DNA of 21,868 bases from Bog-473 sp036502025 (GTDB lineage Bacteria > Actinomycetota > Acidimicrobiia > Acidimicrobiales > RAAP-2), in NCBI GenBank assembly GCA_036502025.1, contig DASXZJ010000131.1, forward strand, positions 1 through 21,868. The letters run 5' to 3'. How positions within the stretch are numbered: position 1 is the first letter of the stretch; each line of letters begins with the position of its first letter. The notes beneath the pieces are model-generated. The model was given only the letters and a program-made list of their open reading frames with translations. It had not been told where the DNA came from and did no database searches. The position numbers and the translations under genes were made by a program. Positions 7,082 to 16,800 of this stretch are shown here, piece after piece.

Positions 7082-7561
7082 ATGACCGGCAGCACCGGAG
7101 AGATCACCCCGATCCCCGAGGGATACGGCACCGTGACGCCAAGGCTGGTCGTCAGCGACGGCAACGCGGCCATCGAGTTCTACCGGCGGGCCTTCGGCGC
7201 CGAGGAAGTGGGGGAGCGCTTCTGCGGCCCCGACGGGAAGATCATCCACGCCGAAGTGCGCATCGGTGACTCCATGGTCCTGCTCACCGACGATTCGGCG
7301 GACGGCGCACCGGCCCGGTCACCCGAGGTGCTCGGCGGCGTCACGGCCATCATGTCGCTCTACTGGGTGAACGTCGACGAGGCCTGGGCCCGCGCCACCG
7401 AGGCCGGCTGCGAGGTGATCTTCCCGTTGGCCGACCAGTTCTACGGCGAGCGCGGGGGCCGGCTGCGCGACCCCTTCGGTCAGCAGTGGATGATGAGCCA
7501 GCGGATCGAGTTGCTCTCGCCCGAGGAGATCCGCGCCCGGGTCTCCGGATCAGGGTCCTAG
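7082..7561 (+). CDS. VOC superfamily (glyoxalase/PhnB-like) protein
   Basis: The 159-residue product opens with a PhnB-type pattern: TVTPRLVVSDGNAAIEFYRRAFGAEEV, then IIHAEVRIGDSMVLLTDD and, in the second half, a beta-alpha-beta repeat ending in RLRDPFGQQWMMSQ. These are the two beta-alpha-beta-beta-beta halves of a vicinal-oxygen-chelate fold with a candidate metal His in IIHAEV. Such proteins act as metal-dependent dioxygenases, lyases or resistance proteins, or have lost activity; the substrate cannot be told. The ATG at 7082 follows AGGAGG (7073-7078) and lies 31 bp after the pimA stop, so it may be read through from the PIM operon. Confidence 0.8.
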   Translation: MTGSTGEITPIPEGYGTVTPRLVVSDGNAAIEFYRRAFGAEEVGERFCGPDGKIIHAEVRIGDSMVLLTDDSADGAPARSPEVLGGVTAIMSLYWVNVDEAWARATEAGCEVIFPLADQFYGERGGRLRDPFGQQWMMSQRIELLSPEEIRARVSGSGS

Positions 7562-7570
7562 GGCGCCGTA

Positions 7571-8593
7571 ATGGCAGCAAAGCTGACGGTGATCGGCCCG
7601 GTGGGGGCGACGTCGCACGACGGTGGCCGCCACCCCGAGCGCCCGCCACGCATCGGCGCCGTGATGGAGGGCGTGGCCGAGGTGGGCGCCGAGCTGGGCC
7701 GCGAGCTCGACCTCGTCCCTGCGCTCGCGCCGCCACGTGAGGCCCTGCTGGCGGTGCACTCCGAGGCCTACCTCGAACAGGTGGAGGCGCTCTGCCGCTC
7801 CGGCGGCGGGCACCTGGATCCCGACACCTTCGCCCGACCCGATTCCTGGGAGACCGCGCTGCTCTCCGCCGGCGCCGGCCTGCAGGCCATCGACGCGTTG
7901 CAGCGGGCCGGCGAGGGGCTGGCCTTCGTGGCCACCCGTCCCCCCGGCCACCACGCCCTGCCCGAACACGGCATGGGCTTCTGCTTCCTCAACAACGTGG
8001 CGTTGGCCGCCCGGTCGCTCACCGCTCAGGGCGAACGCGTACTAATCGTCGACTGGGACGTGCACCACGGCAACGGGACCCAGGACATCTTCTGGGACGA
8101 CCCGGCCGTCCTCTACGTCTCCACCCACCAGTCCCCCTTTTATCCCGGCACCGGCGCGGCCAGCGAGGTGGGCGGGGCCGGCGCACCGGGGCTGACGGTG
8201 AACGTGCCGCTCCCGGCCGGCGCCACCGGTGACGCCGTGCGGCACGCGCTCGACGACGTGGCGGCGCCGGTCATCGAGGCGTTCGCCCCCACCTGGGTCC
8301 TGATTTCGGCCGGCTTCGACGCCCACCGGTCCGACCCGATGGCCGAGCTGGCCCTCTCGAGCGGTGACTTCGCCGACCTGGCCACGACGGTGGCCGCCTA
8401 CGCCCCGGCCCCGGGCCGGGTGGTGCTGTTCCTCGAGGGCGGCTACGACCTCGAGGGCCTGCGGGCTTCGGTCGCCGCCACCCTGGGCGCGCTGACCGGG
8501 GCGGGTGGGGCACCCGAAGAGCCGACCGCAGGCGGACCCGGCCTCGAACACGTCCTCTCCGCCAGCCGGACGCGTGCCCGCGCCCTGGCCTAG
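7571..8593 (+). CDS. Histone deacetylase-family zinc hydrolase (AcuC/acetylpolyamine amidohydrolase-like)
   Basis: The 340-residue product spans the arginase/deacetylase fold. Seen are HPERPPRI near the N-terminus, the active-site His pair in RPPGHHA (H127-H128), the zinc ligands in DWDVHHGNGTQ (D163, H165), AGFDAH with the third zinc ligand D250, and a C-terminal LEGGYDLEGL containing the transition-state Tyr. All catalytic residues are intact. Bacterial members remove acetyl groups from lysines (AcuC acting on acetyl-CoA synthetase) or from acetylpolyamines; which applies here is unknown. It starts 9 bp after the VOC gene stop and is probably cotranscribed. Its last ~40 codons have a degenerate twin at 17463-17590. 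Confidence 0.88.
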   Translation: MAAKLTVIGPVGATSHDGGRHPERPPRIGAVMEGVAEVGAELGRELDLVPALAPPREALLAVHSEAYLEQVEALCRSGGGHLDPDTFARPDSWETALLSAGAGLQAIDALQRAGEGLAFVATRPPGHHALPEHGMGFCFLNNVALAARSLTAQGERVLIVDWDVHHGNGTQDIFWDDPAVLYVSTHQSPFYPGTGAASEVGGAGAPGLTVNVPLPAGATGDAVRHALDDVAAPVIEAFAPTWVLISAGFDAHRSDPMAELALSSGDFADLATTVAAYAPAPGRVVLFLEGGYDLEGLRASVAATLGALTGAGGAPEEPTAGGPGLEHVLSASRTRARALA

Positions 8594-8654
8594 GTGCCGC
8601 AGAGATTCTCGGCCACCAACCCGCCGCGCCCGTCCCGGAGCCGTTTCCCGCTCC

Positions 8655-9860
8655 TCACGCCAATCCAACCGGATCGAAGGGCAGCGACTCGTAGCGCCGC
8701 ACGAAATGTCCGGGTGCAAACACACCTCGGGCTGCATCTACTGAGAAGTCCGGACAGCGCTGCAACAGTTCCTCGAGGGCGACCCGCCCCTGCAGGCGCG
8801 CCACGGCCGCGCCCAGGCAATGATGCGGGCCGTAGCCGAACGAAACGATGCGCCGGGGTCGGCGCACCACGTCGAGTGCCTCCGCGTCGACTCCGAACTC
8901 CTCGCTGTCGCGGTTGGCCGACGCGTAGAGGAGCATCACCTTGGCCCCGGCCGGAATGACGGCCTCGCCGTAGCCGACGTCGCGTGTGGCCGTGCGGGCC
9001 AGGCCTTGGACGGGAGTGGTGAGGCGCAAGAGCTCCTCGACCGCCGGCCCGATCCTGGTCGGGTCCTCTTGCAACAGCGCGCGCTGCTCTGGCCACGCCG
9101 TCAAGAGTTCGGCGCTGCCACCCAGCAGCCCGGTCGTGGTGTCGTTGCCGCCCGTGATCATGGTGAAGGCGAAACCCAGGACTTCAAGGATCGACGTCGA
9201 GGGCCTGTCTTCGGTCTCGGTGACCAGGTGCGACAGCGCGTCATCGCCGGGATTCTGACGGAGTCGCTCCACCAGATCGGTGAAGTACTCGAACAGCTCC
9301 CCCACCGCGTCACCCGCCGAGAGCGTGTTCCCCGCTGCGGTCGCGGCCACGATGGCGTCGGTCCAACGATCGAAGCGTCCGCGATCGGGCTGGGGCACAC
9401 CGAGAAAATGGGCGACCACCATGCTGGGGAGTGGCTTGAACAGCTGGCCCACAATGTCCCACTCGCCTTCAGACCGCATCTGCTCCATCCGGCCCACGAC
9501 GAATTCCCTGATGGCCCCCTCGAGGGAGGCCACGTGCCGGGGGCTGAATCCCTTTCCGACGGTGCGCCGAAACGCGGTGTGGTCGGGCGGATCCATCATC
9601 ACCATGGGCTGGACCCCGCCACCCTCCAGGAAATCCATGTCCCCGTACGTAAAGGTCAACCCCTGGGCCGAGCTGAAGGTCGCGGTATCACGCGCCGCGT
9701 CGAACACATGGTCGAAGCGCGACAACACCCAGTAGTCGCCCTCCTTCACGTGGTGCACCGGATCATGCTTACGCAGGGCGGCGTACATCTGGAATGGATC
9801 CCGCCAGGTTGGTCCCGAACGCGGCTCAAACGCTGCCGGTCGTGAGCTGTGATGGTCCAC
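8655..9860 (-). CDS. Cytochrome P450
   Basis: This is a full-length bacterial P450 of 401 residues, soluble and without a membrane anchor. It has the I-helix oxygen-activation motif GGNDTT (237-242), the K-helix ExxR (E276-R279) and the haem loop FGYGPHHCLG (341-350) with Cys348 as the iron ligand. The block MDPPDHTAFRRTVGKGFSP is typical of actinobacterial class I P450s that use a ferredoxin/reductase pair. No ferredoxin gene is adjacent. The GTG at 9860 is used because the DPFQMYAALRKHDPVHH segment must be included; no Shine-Dalgarno is visible, so the start is uncertain. It converges on the deacetylase-like gene with a 61-bp gap. The substrate is unknown; hydroxylation of a lipid, steroid or terpenoid is the usual role. 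Confidence 0.92.
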   Translation of the reverse strand: MDHHSSRPAAFEPRSGPTWRDPFQMYAALRKHDPVHHVKEGDYWVLSRFDHVFDAARDTATFSSAQGLTFTYGDMDFLEGGGVQPMVMMDPPDHTAFRRTVGKGFSPRHVASLEGAIREFVVGRMEQMRSEGEWDIVGQLFKPLPSMVVAHFLGVPQPDRGRFDRWTDAIVAATAAGNTLSAGDAVGELFEYFTDLVERLRQNPGDDALSHLVTETEDRPSTSILEVLGFAFTMITGGNDTTTGLLGGSAELLTAWPEQRALLQEDPTRIGPAVEELLRLTTPVQGLARTATRDVGYGEAVIPAGAKVMLLYASANRDSEEFGVDAEALDVVRRPRRIVSFGYGPHHCLGAAVARLQGRVALEELLQRCPDFSVDAARGVFAPGHFVRRYESLPFDPVGLA

Positions 9861-10150
9861 TCAATACTGTTAACACATCTTGCCTGGATTGTGCCCGGTC
9901 AGTTGGTGCCTGTCCTGGCCAGTGGTACACGTCGCCACCGTGAATGCGACCGTCAGGTGTCGTTCCGCCAGATCACCGCGCGGAGGTGAAAGCAACGGGT
10001 CGACCTGCCGTCGATGACTGAGGGGCGCCCCGTGCACCGGCGTGGGTGGGGCGACGTCTGTCGGTCAGCCCCCAGCGGCTTCGGCCTCATGCGAGCTTGA
10101 ACGAACTGAGCGGGGCGGGTGAGACGCCCGAGGAGGCGAACGTAGACCGT
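9861..10150. other. Intergenic region between P450 and vapC
   Basis: No gene is evident. A perfect 8-bp palindrome tgttaaca (9868-9875) lies 7 bp upstream of the P450 start and could be part of a repressor site or of the promoter. A short GC hairpin (gggcg/cgccc, near 10115-10135) lies beyond the vapC stop but has no T-tract, so it is at best a weak terminator. Confidence 0.3.
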
Positions 10151-10561
10151 TCAGGCTCTGCGCGAGGCATCATCGAGGTCGATACCAACGATGGTGGCGA
10201 CCCGAGTGAGGTCGAGGTCGGCAGCCAGAAGCGTCGCTCGGTGACGCAGGGCGACCGAGGCGATCATGCAGTCGACCATGCCTCGGGGGGTGACCCCCGC
10301 CCGACGGCAACGGCGGTAGATGGTCGCGGCAGCGTCGAAATCCGCAACCGCATCGAACGCGAGCAGGGTGAAGCGAAGCAGAAGTCGGCGCAGATTTGTT
10401 TCACGATCATCGCTACGGGCGCCGGCGATCACCTCCATGATCACGGGTTCGGTCACGGCCAGTCCCCCATTGGCGCTGATGAGATCAGTTATTCGCTGAT
10501 CGACTCGGCTACCGGTCGCCCGGTCGTATTCCACCCAGGCGGAAGTGTCCGCCAGGATCAT
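10151..10561 (-). CDS. vapC: VapC-type PIN-domain toxin
   Basis: The 136-residue product is a complete PIN-domain ribonuclease. The acidic metal-binding residues are readable: D5 in MILADTSAW, E43 in VIMEVIAGA, D97 in GMVDCMIA and D115/D117 in LLAADLDLTRVA. VapC toxins cut tRNA or rRNA when released from their antitoxin. The start ATG overlaps the stop of the antitoxin gene (ATGA, 10558-10561), the usual arrangement for coupled, stoichiometric synthesis. All active-site residues are intact, so the toxin looks functional. Its RNA target cannot be predicted from sequence. Confidence 0.92.
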   Translation of the reverse strand: MILADTSAWVEYDRATGSRVDQRITDLISANGGLAVTEPVIMEVIAGARSDDRETNLRRLLLRFTLLAFDAVADFDAAATIYRRCRRAGVTPRGMVDCMIASVALRHRATLLAADLDLTRVATIVGIDLDDASRRA

Positions 10562-10767
10562 ATGGACGGAGGATTGCTGTCAGGTGGGATCTGCCCGATG
10601 GCGTTGGCGCCGCGCATGGCTAAAGCCTCTTCCCGGTCCATGGGTTGTCCGGCCAGGTGGCGCAAGGCGAGATCGACCGCCTCGGTCTTGGTCCGCGTGC
10701 CGAAGCGGTCCATGATGGCCTGGAGGTAGGTGTCCTCGATCTCGATGTTGGTTCGCACTCTGCCCAT
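10558..10767 (-). CDS. vapB: VapB-type antitoxin
   Basis: The 69-residue product matches the short VapB family (PF09957 type). It has an N-terminal DNA-binding part (RTNIEIEDTYLQAIMDRFG), the family sequence TKTEAVDLALRHLAG and a Pro-rich C-terminal tail that would thread into the VapC active site. The ATG at 10767 is chosen because it begins the conserved region and sits 7 nt behind a TATAAT box, i.e. at the expected transcription start. Longer in-frame extensions up to 11100 run through the operator and have no family similarity. VapB is expected to bind the inverted repeat at 10768-10802 and repress its own operon with VapC. Confidence 0.88.
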   Translation of the reverse strand: MGRVRTNIEIEDTYLQAIMDRFGTRTKTEAVDLALRHLAGQPMDREEALAMRGANAIGQIPPDSNPPSI

Positions 10768-10802
10768 ACACCTATTATACACGTTACGTGTAGAATAGGT
10801 GT
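10768..10802 (-). promoter_or_regulatory. vapBC promoter with 17-nt inverted-repeat operator
   Basis: Two 17-nt arms, acacctattatacacgt (10768-10784) and acgtgtagaataggtgt (10786-10802), are inverted repeats with one mismatch and a 1-nt centre. On the minus strand a perfect TATAAT lies at 10779-10774 inside the left arm, six bases before the vapB ATG. Transcription would therefore begin at or next to the A of the start codon, giving a leaderless mRNA. The position fits autorepression by VapBC. No good -35 box was found. Confidence 0.8.
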
Positions 10803-10897
10803 ACCCTGTCACGCCTGGTTGCCGGAAGCGCCCAATCCCGGGCGACGAGGATGAGTTCATTAGACCTTGGGCAAGCGGCAATTGCCCGGCGGGCCCT

Positions 10898-11146
10898 TCA
10901 GGCGATGGGGGAGCGGGACTTCTGTAGGTACTCAGCTCCGGTGACCGACACCGACACGAACTGTCCTTCTCCCGACACATGGTGACGATCGATAAAGCCT
11001 TGCTGGTTGGCCGCTTCCCACACGGGCAGGCGTGGACAGGACGTCCGCCACGCATCAAGCACCTCGGAGTAGGGGCGCCGGCTGTTGCCCATCCACTCAA
11101 GGAGGTCGAGGATCAGGTCATCGATTTTGTCGGTCCCTGTGGCCAT
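10898..11146 (-). CDS. Small conserved-looking protein, possibly winged-helix
   Basis: The 82-residue product has a protein-like composition: an acidic amphipathic helix (KIDDLILDLLEWM), then RPYSEVLDAWRTSCPRLPVWEAANQQGFIDR and VSVTGAEYLQKSR. The pattern (helices, then a strand pair ending in TxxGxxxL) recalls a small winged-helix domain, and similar short hypothetical proteins occur in other bacteria; no function is known to me. The start at 11146 has only a weak AGGG upstream. It lies upstream of vapB on the same strand, but the vapBC promoter between them suggests separate control. The 248 bases between it and the giant gene hold nothing recognisable. Confidence 0.55.
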   Translation of the reverse strand: MATGTDKIDDLILDLLEWMGNSRRPYSEVLDAWRTSCPRLPVWEAANQQGFIDRHHVSGEGQFVSVSVTGAEYLQKSRSPIA

Positions 11147-11394
11147 CGATCATGGCACCCTGAGCTGGCCGACGGCGCGTCCGCCGACCCGAACCCTTCT
11201 CGATATTTGCTCGGACGAAGGCATCGCGGTCATTCCGTTGCCAGACGGCACCGGCATGACCTGGTGGCCCAAAGGCGTCTGAGCGAGATGAACTCCAGCG
11301 GATCTGTCGGCCACCGACGGGATATTCCGTGTTGGTGCGTGCGATGCCCAGCCCGTGTGCGCCCCGGGCCCATTCTGATGTGCCGGTCTCGCCG

Positions 11395-13860
11395 CTAAAA
11401 GATACCGAACCCTCCGGAGATATCACCGGCGATGAGCTGCATCGCTCCACCAATAGCCAGGGTGTCCACACCCCCGGTCGTGGTCAGGGACTCCGCGTTC
11501 ACCGCACCGTTTGGCGCTGGGTTCAACGTCGTTGCTCCACCGGTGGCGGTGAAGATCCCGGCCAGGTTGCTCCGAGCGGCGCCGCCGATCGAAGTAAAGG
11601 AACCTCCCGCGAAGAGCGTCGATCCGTCACTCGACACTGCGAGCGCATTGACCGGGCCACCGGCGGTGGCCGACCACCCAGCCATCGCTGCTCCCACGAT
11701 CTGGTCCACGGCGATCAGGTTGTTTCCTTCGGGGCTAGCGAACGTTCCACCGACGTAGACCGCCGGCGACACCGAGTTCGCGGCCGAGAGGACGATGGCG
11801 TTCACCCCGGCACCGGAAGCAATGCCGGGATTCCACGATGTCGTCGCCGCACTCATCGAGTTGAACTCGACGGCATCGACGTTCGAGCCGGTGATGAAGC
11901 TCCCGCCGACATAGACGTCGCTCGAGTTCGCCGCGATGGCCGAAACCGACGCGCCTGAGGGCAGTGATGGGGTCCACGTTGCTATGGCGGTGCCCGACAT
12001 CGGATCGATTGCCGCCAGCCCGTTGCGCGAGGCACCTCCGATGGAACTGAAGGCACCGCCCACATACACGGTGCTGTTGGCCGCTGTCAGGGCATTCACC
12101 ACCCCATTCGGGGCCGGGTTGAAGCCGCTCACCACGGCTCCTCCGGTGGTGATCGCGGCCAGGTTCGACCTGGTCGCCTGGGCGGCGGATGTGAAGAGGC
12201 CGCCGACGTACACGACGCCCCCGGCAGCCGCCAGAGCACCTACCGGTCCGTTGACCCCCGGGTTCCACGTCGGAACCACGACACCGTTGGGTGCCATCTC
12301 CGCCACGTTGTTGTACGTGGTCCCACCGAGGACCAGGAACTGTCCCCCAACGAAGAGGTCACCCAGGGCGTCTTGCGCCAGGGCGTCCACGGTGTTGCCG
12401 GCGTCGGGATCCCACGAAGTGTTGGCGACACTCGCCGCCGACGTGGCCGAACTTGACGGGACGAACTGCTGGATCCGGTGATACGTCGATCCGTTCACGC
12501 TGGTGAAGTTTCCACCGGCATAGACGTTGCCGTTCGACCCGATGGTGAGGGCGGAGACGGTGGCCGGGCCCCCCGTCGCCGTGAGCAGCATCGGGATCCA
12601 TGAGACCGAAGGCGCCAGGGCTCCGGGCGTCAGCTGCCACTGCACCTTGTCGCCATTCTGTGTCCCGCTGGTCGGACCGGTCGGTGCGGCGGCGGTCGCT
12701 GGAGCGGAGCCGTTGGCACCGTTGCCGGCGATGGCAAATTCGGCGAGCCCCGAGACGTTCTCTGTCGTCGTGGAGGTGAGCGCAATGGTCGTGAAAAGCC
12801 CACCCAGGTAGACGGGAGCCGACTGCTCGTTCGCGTAGAGCACGGTATTTGAGCCGAGCGGCGCTGTAGCCGCAATGGTCAGCACCGGCCCGTTGGGGTT
12901 GGGTACCCAGCCGCCCACCGTCGCCGCGGTGCCGGGCGTGCACGAGAGCGGCGACGCCAGCTGCACCGCCGTCGGCGCCGGAGTGCTGCTCGTCACTGTC
13001 GTGGCACAGACGGTGCCGGAGAAGAACGCCGCGGCATTGTCCCGGACGTTTGCTCCACTGGCAGAGGCGTCGGCGGTGTTGAAGCTGCCCCCGACCAGGA
13101 CCTCATAGGCCATGTTGATGGCCGTGGTTGTCGTATTCACGTTCTTCAGCACCGCCAACGAGTCGACCACGGCGGGAGTGCCGGTGGAGACGCAGTTCGC
13201 TTCGGTGGATCCTGCCGTGGCGCAGTTCAACACTTCGGCCGGCCAGGTGGTAACCAGGGCAACGGTGATCGGTGGACCGCTCGTTACGGAGTACTTGGCC
13301 AGGTCGGACACACTTGTTGCCGTCGGCGAGGTGGCAAGTGACGTGAAGGCACCGCCGACATAGAGATACGCGGCGTCGTTGGCGATGGCGTTCACCGGCC
13401 CGTTCGGGTCGGCACCCGAGGCATGGACGTTCCCTGAACTGTCGAAGAACACCAGGTTCGAGAGGGAACCATCGTAGAAGCTACCGCCGACGGCCAGCAG
13501 GCCGCCAAAGTAGTCCAGGGCTCTGACCTGGCCGACGATTCCTGTGTTGCAGAACGTCGTGTTGAGCACGCCCGAGACCGGAATATACGCCAGTCCGGCA
13601 CATGGGATCCCTTGCACCGAGGTGAAGGTGCCGCCAATGAAGTAGCCACCCGTCCCGTCAGCTGCGATGGCCAATACGGTGCCACCGGTGGCGTGAGCAT
13701 CTTCCTGCACGGTCTTGCCCGTCGTCGAGGTCGGAGGGATCGCGCCCGCCTGACCGATGCCCGGACCGATGGTGTCGAACGAGCCGCCGATGTAGGTGTT
13801 GCCACTGCCATCACTCGCCGTTGCCTTGACGGTTCCGTCGACCACGCTCTGGGGTGGTTG
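11395..13860 (-). repeat. Fourteen YVGGxF propeller-type repeats (Delta-60/DUF5122-like)
   Basis: Fourteen copies of a (V/L/F/Y)xxGG(x)(F/M) core can be counted, near + strand positions 13780, 13630, 13485, 13350, 13090, 12800, 12515, 12345, 12200, 12055, 11905, 11745, 11600 and 11445. Spacing is usually 140-160 bases (about 48 residues); three of the intervals, in the middle, are 265-290 bases. Typical units also carry (V)NALA and a SxxN/GLAxI strand. The count of 14 would suit two seven-bladed propellers, which is an inference. Confidence 0.75.
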
Positions 13861-16800
13861 GAAAGCCAGGCTGTTTGGCTGGACCTGGCCGGTCTCGGCA
13901 CTCGTCGCACTCGCCGACCCCGAGAAGTCAGTGGCGGTCACGACAACCTGCAGGTATTCCGATACGTCCGCATCCACCGGGGTGTACGTGCCGGTGGTCG
14001 CACCGGTACCGGTGCTGTTCGAGCATGAGCTCGGTGTGGCGGATGCGGAGCACGTCTGCCACTGGTAGCTGTAGGTGACGCCACTCGTCGGCGTCCAGGA
14101 GCCGTTGTTCGCCGCCAGCTTGTCTCCCTGGCTGACCGGGATGCCAGCTGTGTCGACGATGGCAGGGGCCGTGGTATCCGAAATGGTTGGAACCCCAGAG
14201 ATCGCCGGAATATCGACCACGGTGAACTGGTTGCTCTGGTCGAAGGTGGTCCCTCCGACGTTTTTGGCTGTCACGATCACCTGAATCAGGTCACCCTGAT
14301 CGTCACCCGCTGCCAGGCTGAGGGTGCTGGCGGTGGCGCCGGCGATATTCGTGCAGGCGGCCGGTGTCGTACACGCCTGCCATTGGTAGGAGTAGGTCAC
14401 GGGAACCGGGCTGGTGACCGTCCCGGTGGTAGTCGAAAGGGCATCAGATCCCGTACTGCTCACCACCGGTGGAGCTGAGAAGGTTGGTGCTGCTGGCAAC
14501 GTCACCGTCGCCGTTTGAGCACTGGTCGCAGACGTGGTCCCGTCTGAGTTGGCCTGAGTGACGACGACTTCGAGGGTCTTGCCCGCGTCGCTCGATGCCG
14601 CGATGCTGTTGGTACTGGGGGTGTAGGTGCTCGTCGTCGCTCCCGCAATGGCTGTGCAAGTCGTCGTGCAGCGGTACCACTGGTAACTGGTCGTCGTCGC
14701 CATATCGGTCGGCGTCCACGTACCGGTGGTCGTGCTCAGGTTGTTCCCGATATAGATCGGTGAACTTGGCGTGATGACGGGCAGCTTGGTGTTGACCGGG
14801 GCTGTCGGGCAGAGCCAGTTCGTATTGTCGGCTGGCTGACCTGAGGTCAGGAGCACCGTCAGATCTTTCATGGTCTGGTTGTACATGTCGGTGCCGGTCG
14901 GGCACGTGATCGTGCCGGTCTTGGTCAAGCTGCTTGCTGCACCCCCCCAACTGGTGAAGCTCCCTAGGCGGCCGGCAGGCGTGCTGCCACCTGCCGTCAT
15001 TCCGGCTGGGTAGACGGAGGCTTCTCCGAGCAGCCCGGCTGAACACCCCGAGACGGGCGTGCCCCCGGTATCGAGCCAGGTGCTTCCGTTCCCGTACGAT
15101 CCGGACGCAGTGTTCACGTAGTAGTCGGAGTAGATGTGGGTCCCGGTGATCTGTGCGTACTGCTGGGCCAGGTCCGCCCCGCAGGCGGGACCCGGGGTCG
15201 GGTACGAGACGGGAGTTGGCGGAGGGCTTGTCGGCGCCGAGTAAGTGAAAGTAGGTGCCCCTGCCGTCGCCGAAGTGAGGCCGTCGGATGTGGCGGTGAC
15301 CGGGACAACCGATCCGAGCGTCCCGGCGGGGGCATTGGCCGTGCAGCTCGTGGTTGAAGAGCAGGCGACGTTGCCAGCCGGCTTGGCACCGAAGTAGATG
15401 TTGGTACCCCCGGGATTAGGCCCGAAGTTGGTGCCGGTCACCGTCACCGCGGTACCTCCGGTCGTCGGACCCGACGCCGTACTCAGAGCCGTCACGGTGG
15501 GGACGGCCGTGTCGAGGAGAGCTTGCGTCGTGGTGGCCACCGAACTGGCCGTGAAGTGCATTGAGCTCAATGCTGCCGTCTGGGGCGCGGTCGGTGACCC
15601 GGACGCTCCGGTCAAGTTGAGGGCACTGTTCACGTTGCTGCACGTGATGGCGTCGAGGAAGCTGCATGAGTCGAACGATTTGGGCAGAGGGCTCACGCCG
15701 ATGGTGTACCCGTCCGTTCCCAGGTTTACGTTCGCACTGAAGGAATTGGAGATGGCTCCGCCCCCGCTGTAACCAACGTCGAGTCCGGCCCCAATGGTCA
15801 TCGATGTCGAGCTGGCGCTCGTTCCGGGGACGAGCTCGTTGGCATTGGCACTGATCCCAAGGCCGTTGAGCGGCAAATTGAAGCTCCAATCAGAGGGACT
15901 GCTCACCGTGTTGGGAAACGTCAGGGCCACGCCCGCAGTGTTCGAGCCCACATTTAGCCCGGTTGTCATGGCCGCCGGCACCGGAGACCACGTGTTGTCG
16001 ATGCTCAGGGTGCTGCCGAGCGAGACGGTTTGTTCGAGGCTCGGTCCGGGGTTGGAGGTGGTGTCCGACATGGCGAGAAGGGGATTGCTTCCGACCGTGA
16101 CGGTCGTGCTGTAGCCCTGGGGAGCGCTCGATCCCTGCGTGTTGTACCCCAGGCCGATACTTCCGAGATTCGGCAGCACGGCGTTTAGAACGAGCGGCAT
16201 CGTGGTCGCCGACAATGGAAGCTTGGATATCTGCTGGTCGATCTTCAATGAGGACAGCGAGAGTGACGCCACCGACAAGATCGAGGAAAGGGCGCTCGAG
16301 GTGATCGAAGCCGGGTTGAGCGATTCGAGGGCGGCCAGTGTTGCGTTAATGGATGTTTTCGACAACAGGTCGCTGGGGTTGATGAGCGATGTCAACGAGC
16401 CAATGTCAATTGACGTGTCGGCGCACATAAGGTCACCGGGAACAGCATCGACGTTGAGCAATGACGGGAGCCCGATATAGCCCACCTCGGTACGGGCGAT
16501 CGGTGCGCCGCCACCCGGTGGGTAGTACGTCGTGTTGTAGTTGACTTGCAGCAGGGCCAGTTCGGCGGGGGTGAGGGCACTCAGAACTGCCTGGTCCTCC
16601 TGGTACACCTCATTGTCAACGTAGGTCGCGATCAGTTGAGACTCAATCCCGGTGAGACCAAGGAGTTCCGCTATCGACAGCGGGATGCCGAGCACGCTGG
16701 TTGGAATGTTCGCCTCAAGGCTGGCGATGACCGAGCAGGTGGCGGGAAGGGTCCCGCCAGCCTCGATGAGAGCGACGGCTACCAGGGCTGATACAACCGC

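Noticed and set aside
8594..8654. Terminator between the converging deacetylase-like and P450 genes
   Set aside because: No stable hairpin followed by a T-tract could be found in the 61-bp gap.
8820..9845. 341-codon plus-strand frame opposite the P450
   Set aside because: It is a shadow frame; the minus strand carries all P450 signature motifs.
10046..10729. 227-codon plus-strand frame over vapBC
   Set aside because: It is antisense to two well-recognised genes and has no family features.
11147..11394. Possible small gene between the 82-residue protein and the giant gene
   Set aside because: Short frames on both strands have no start signal or protein-like pattern; the region looks non-coding or decayed beyond recognition.
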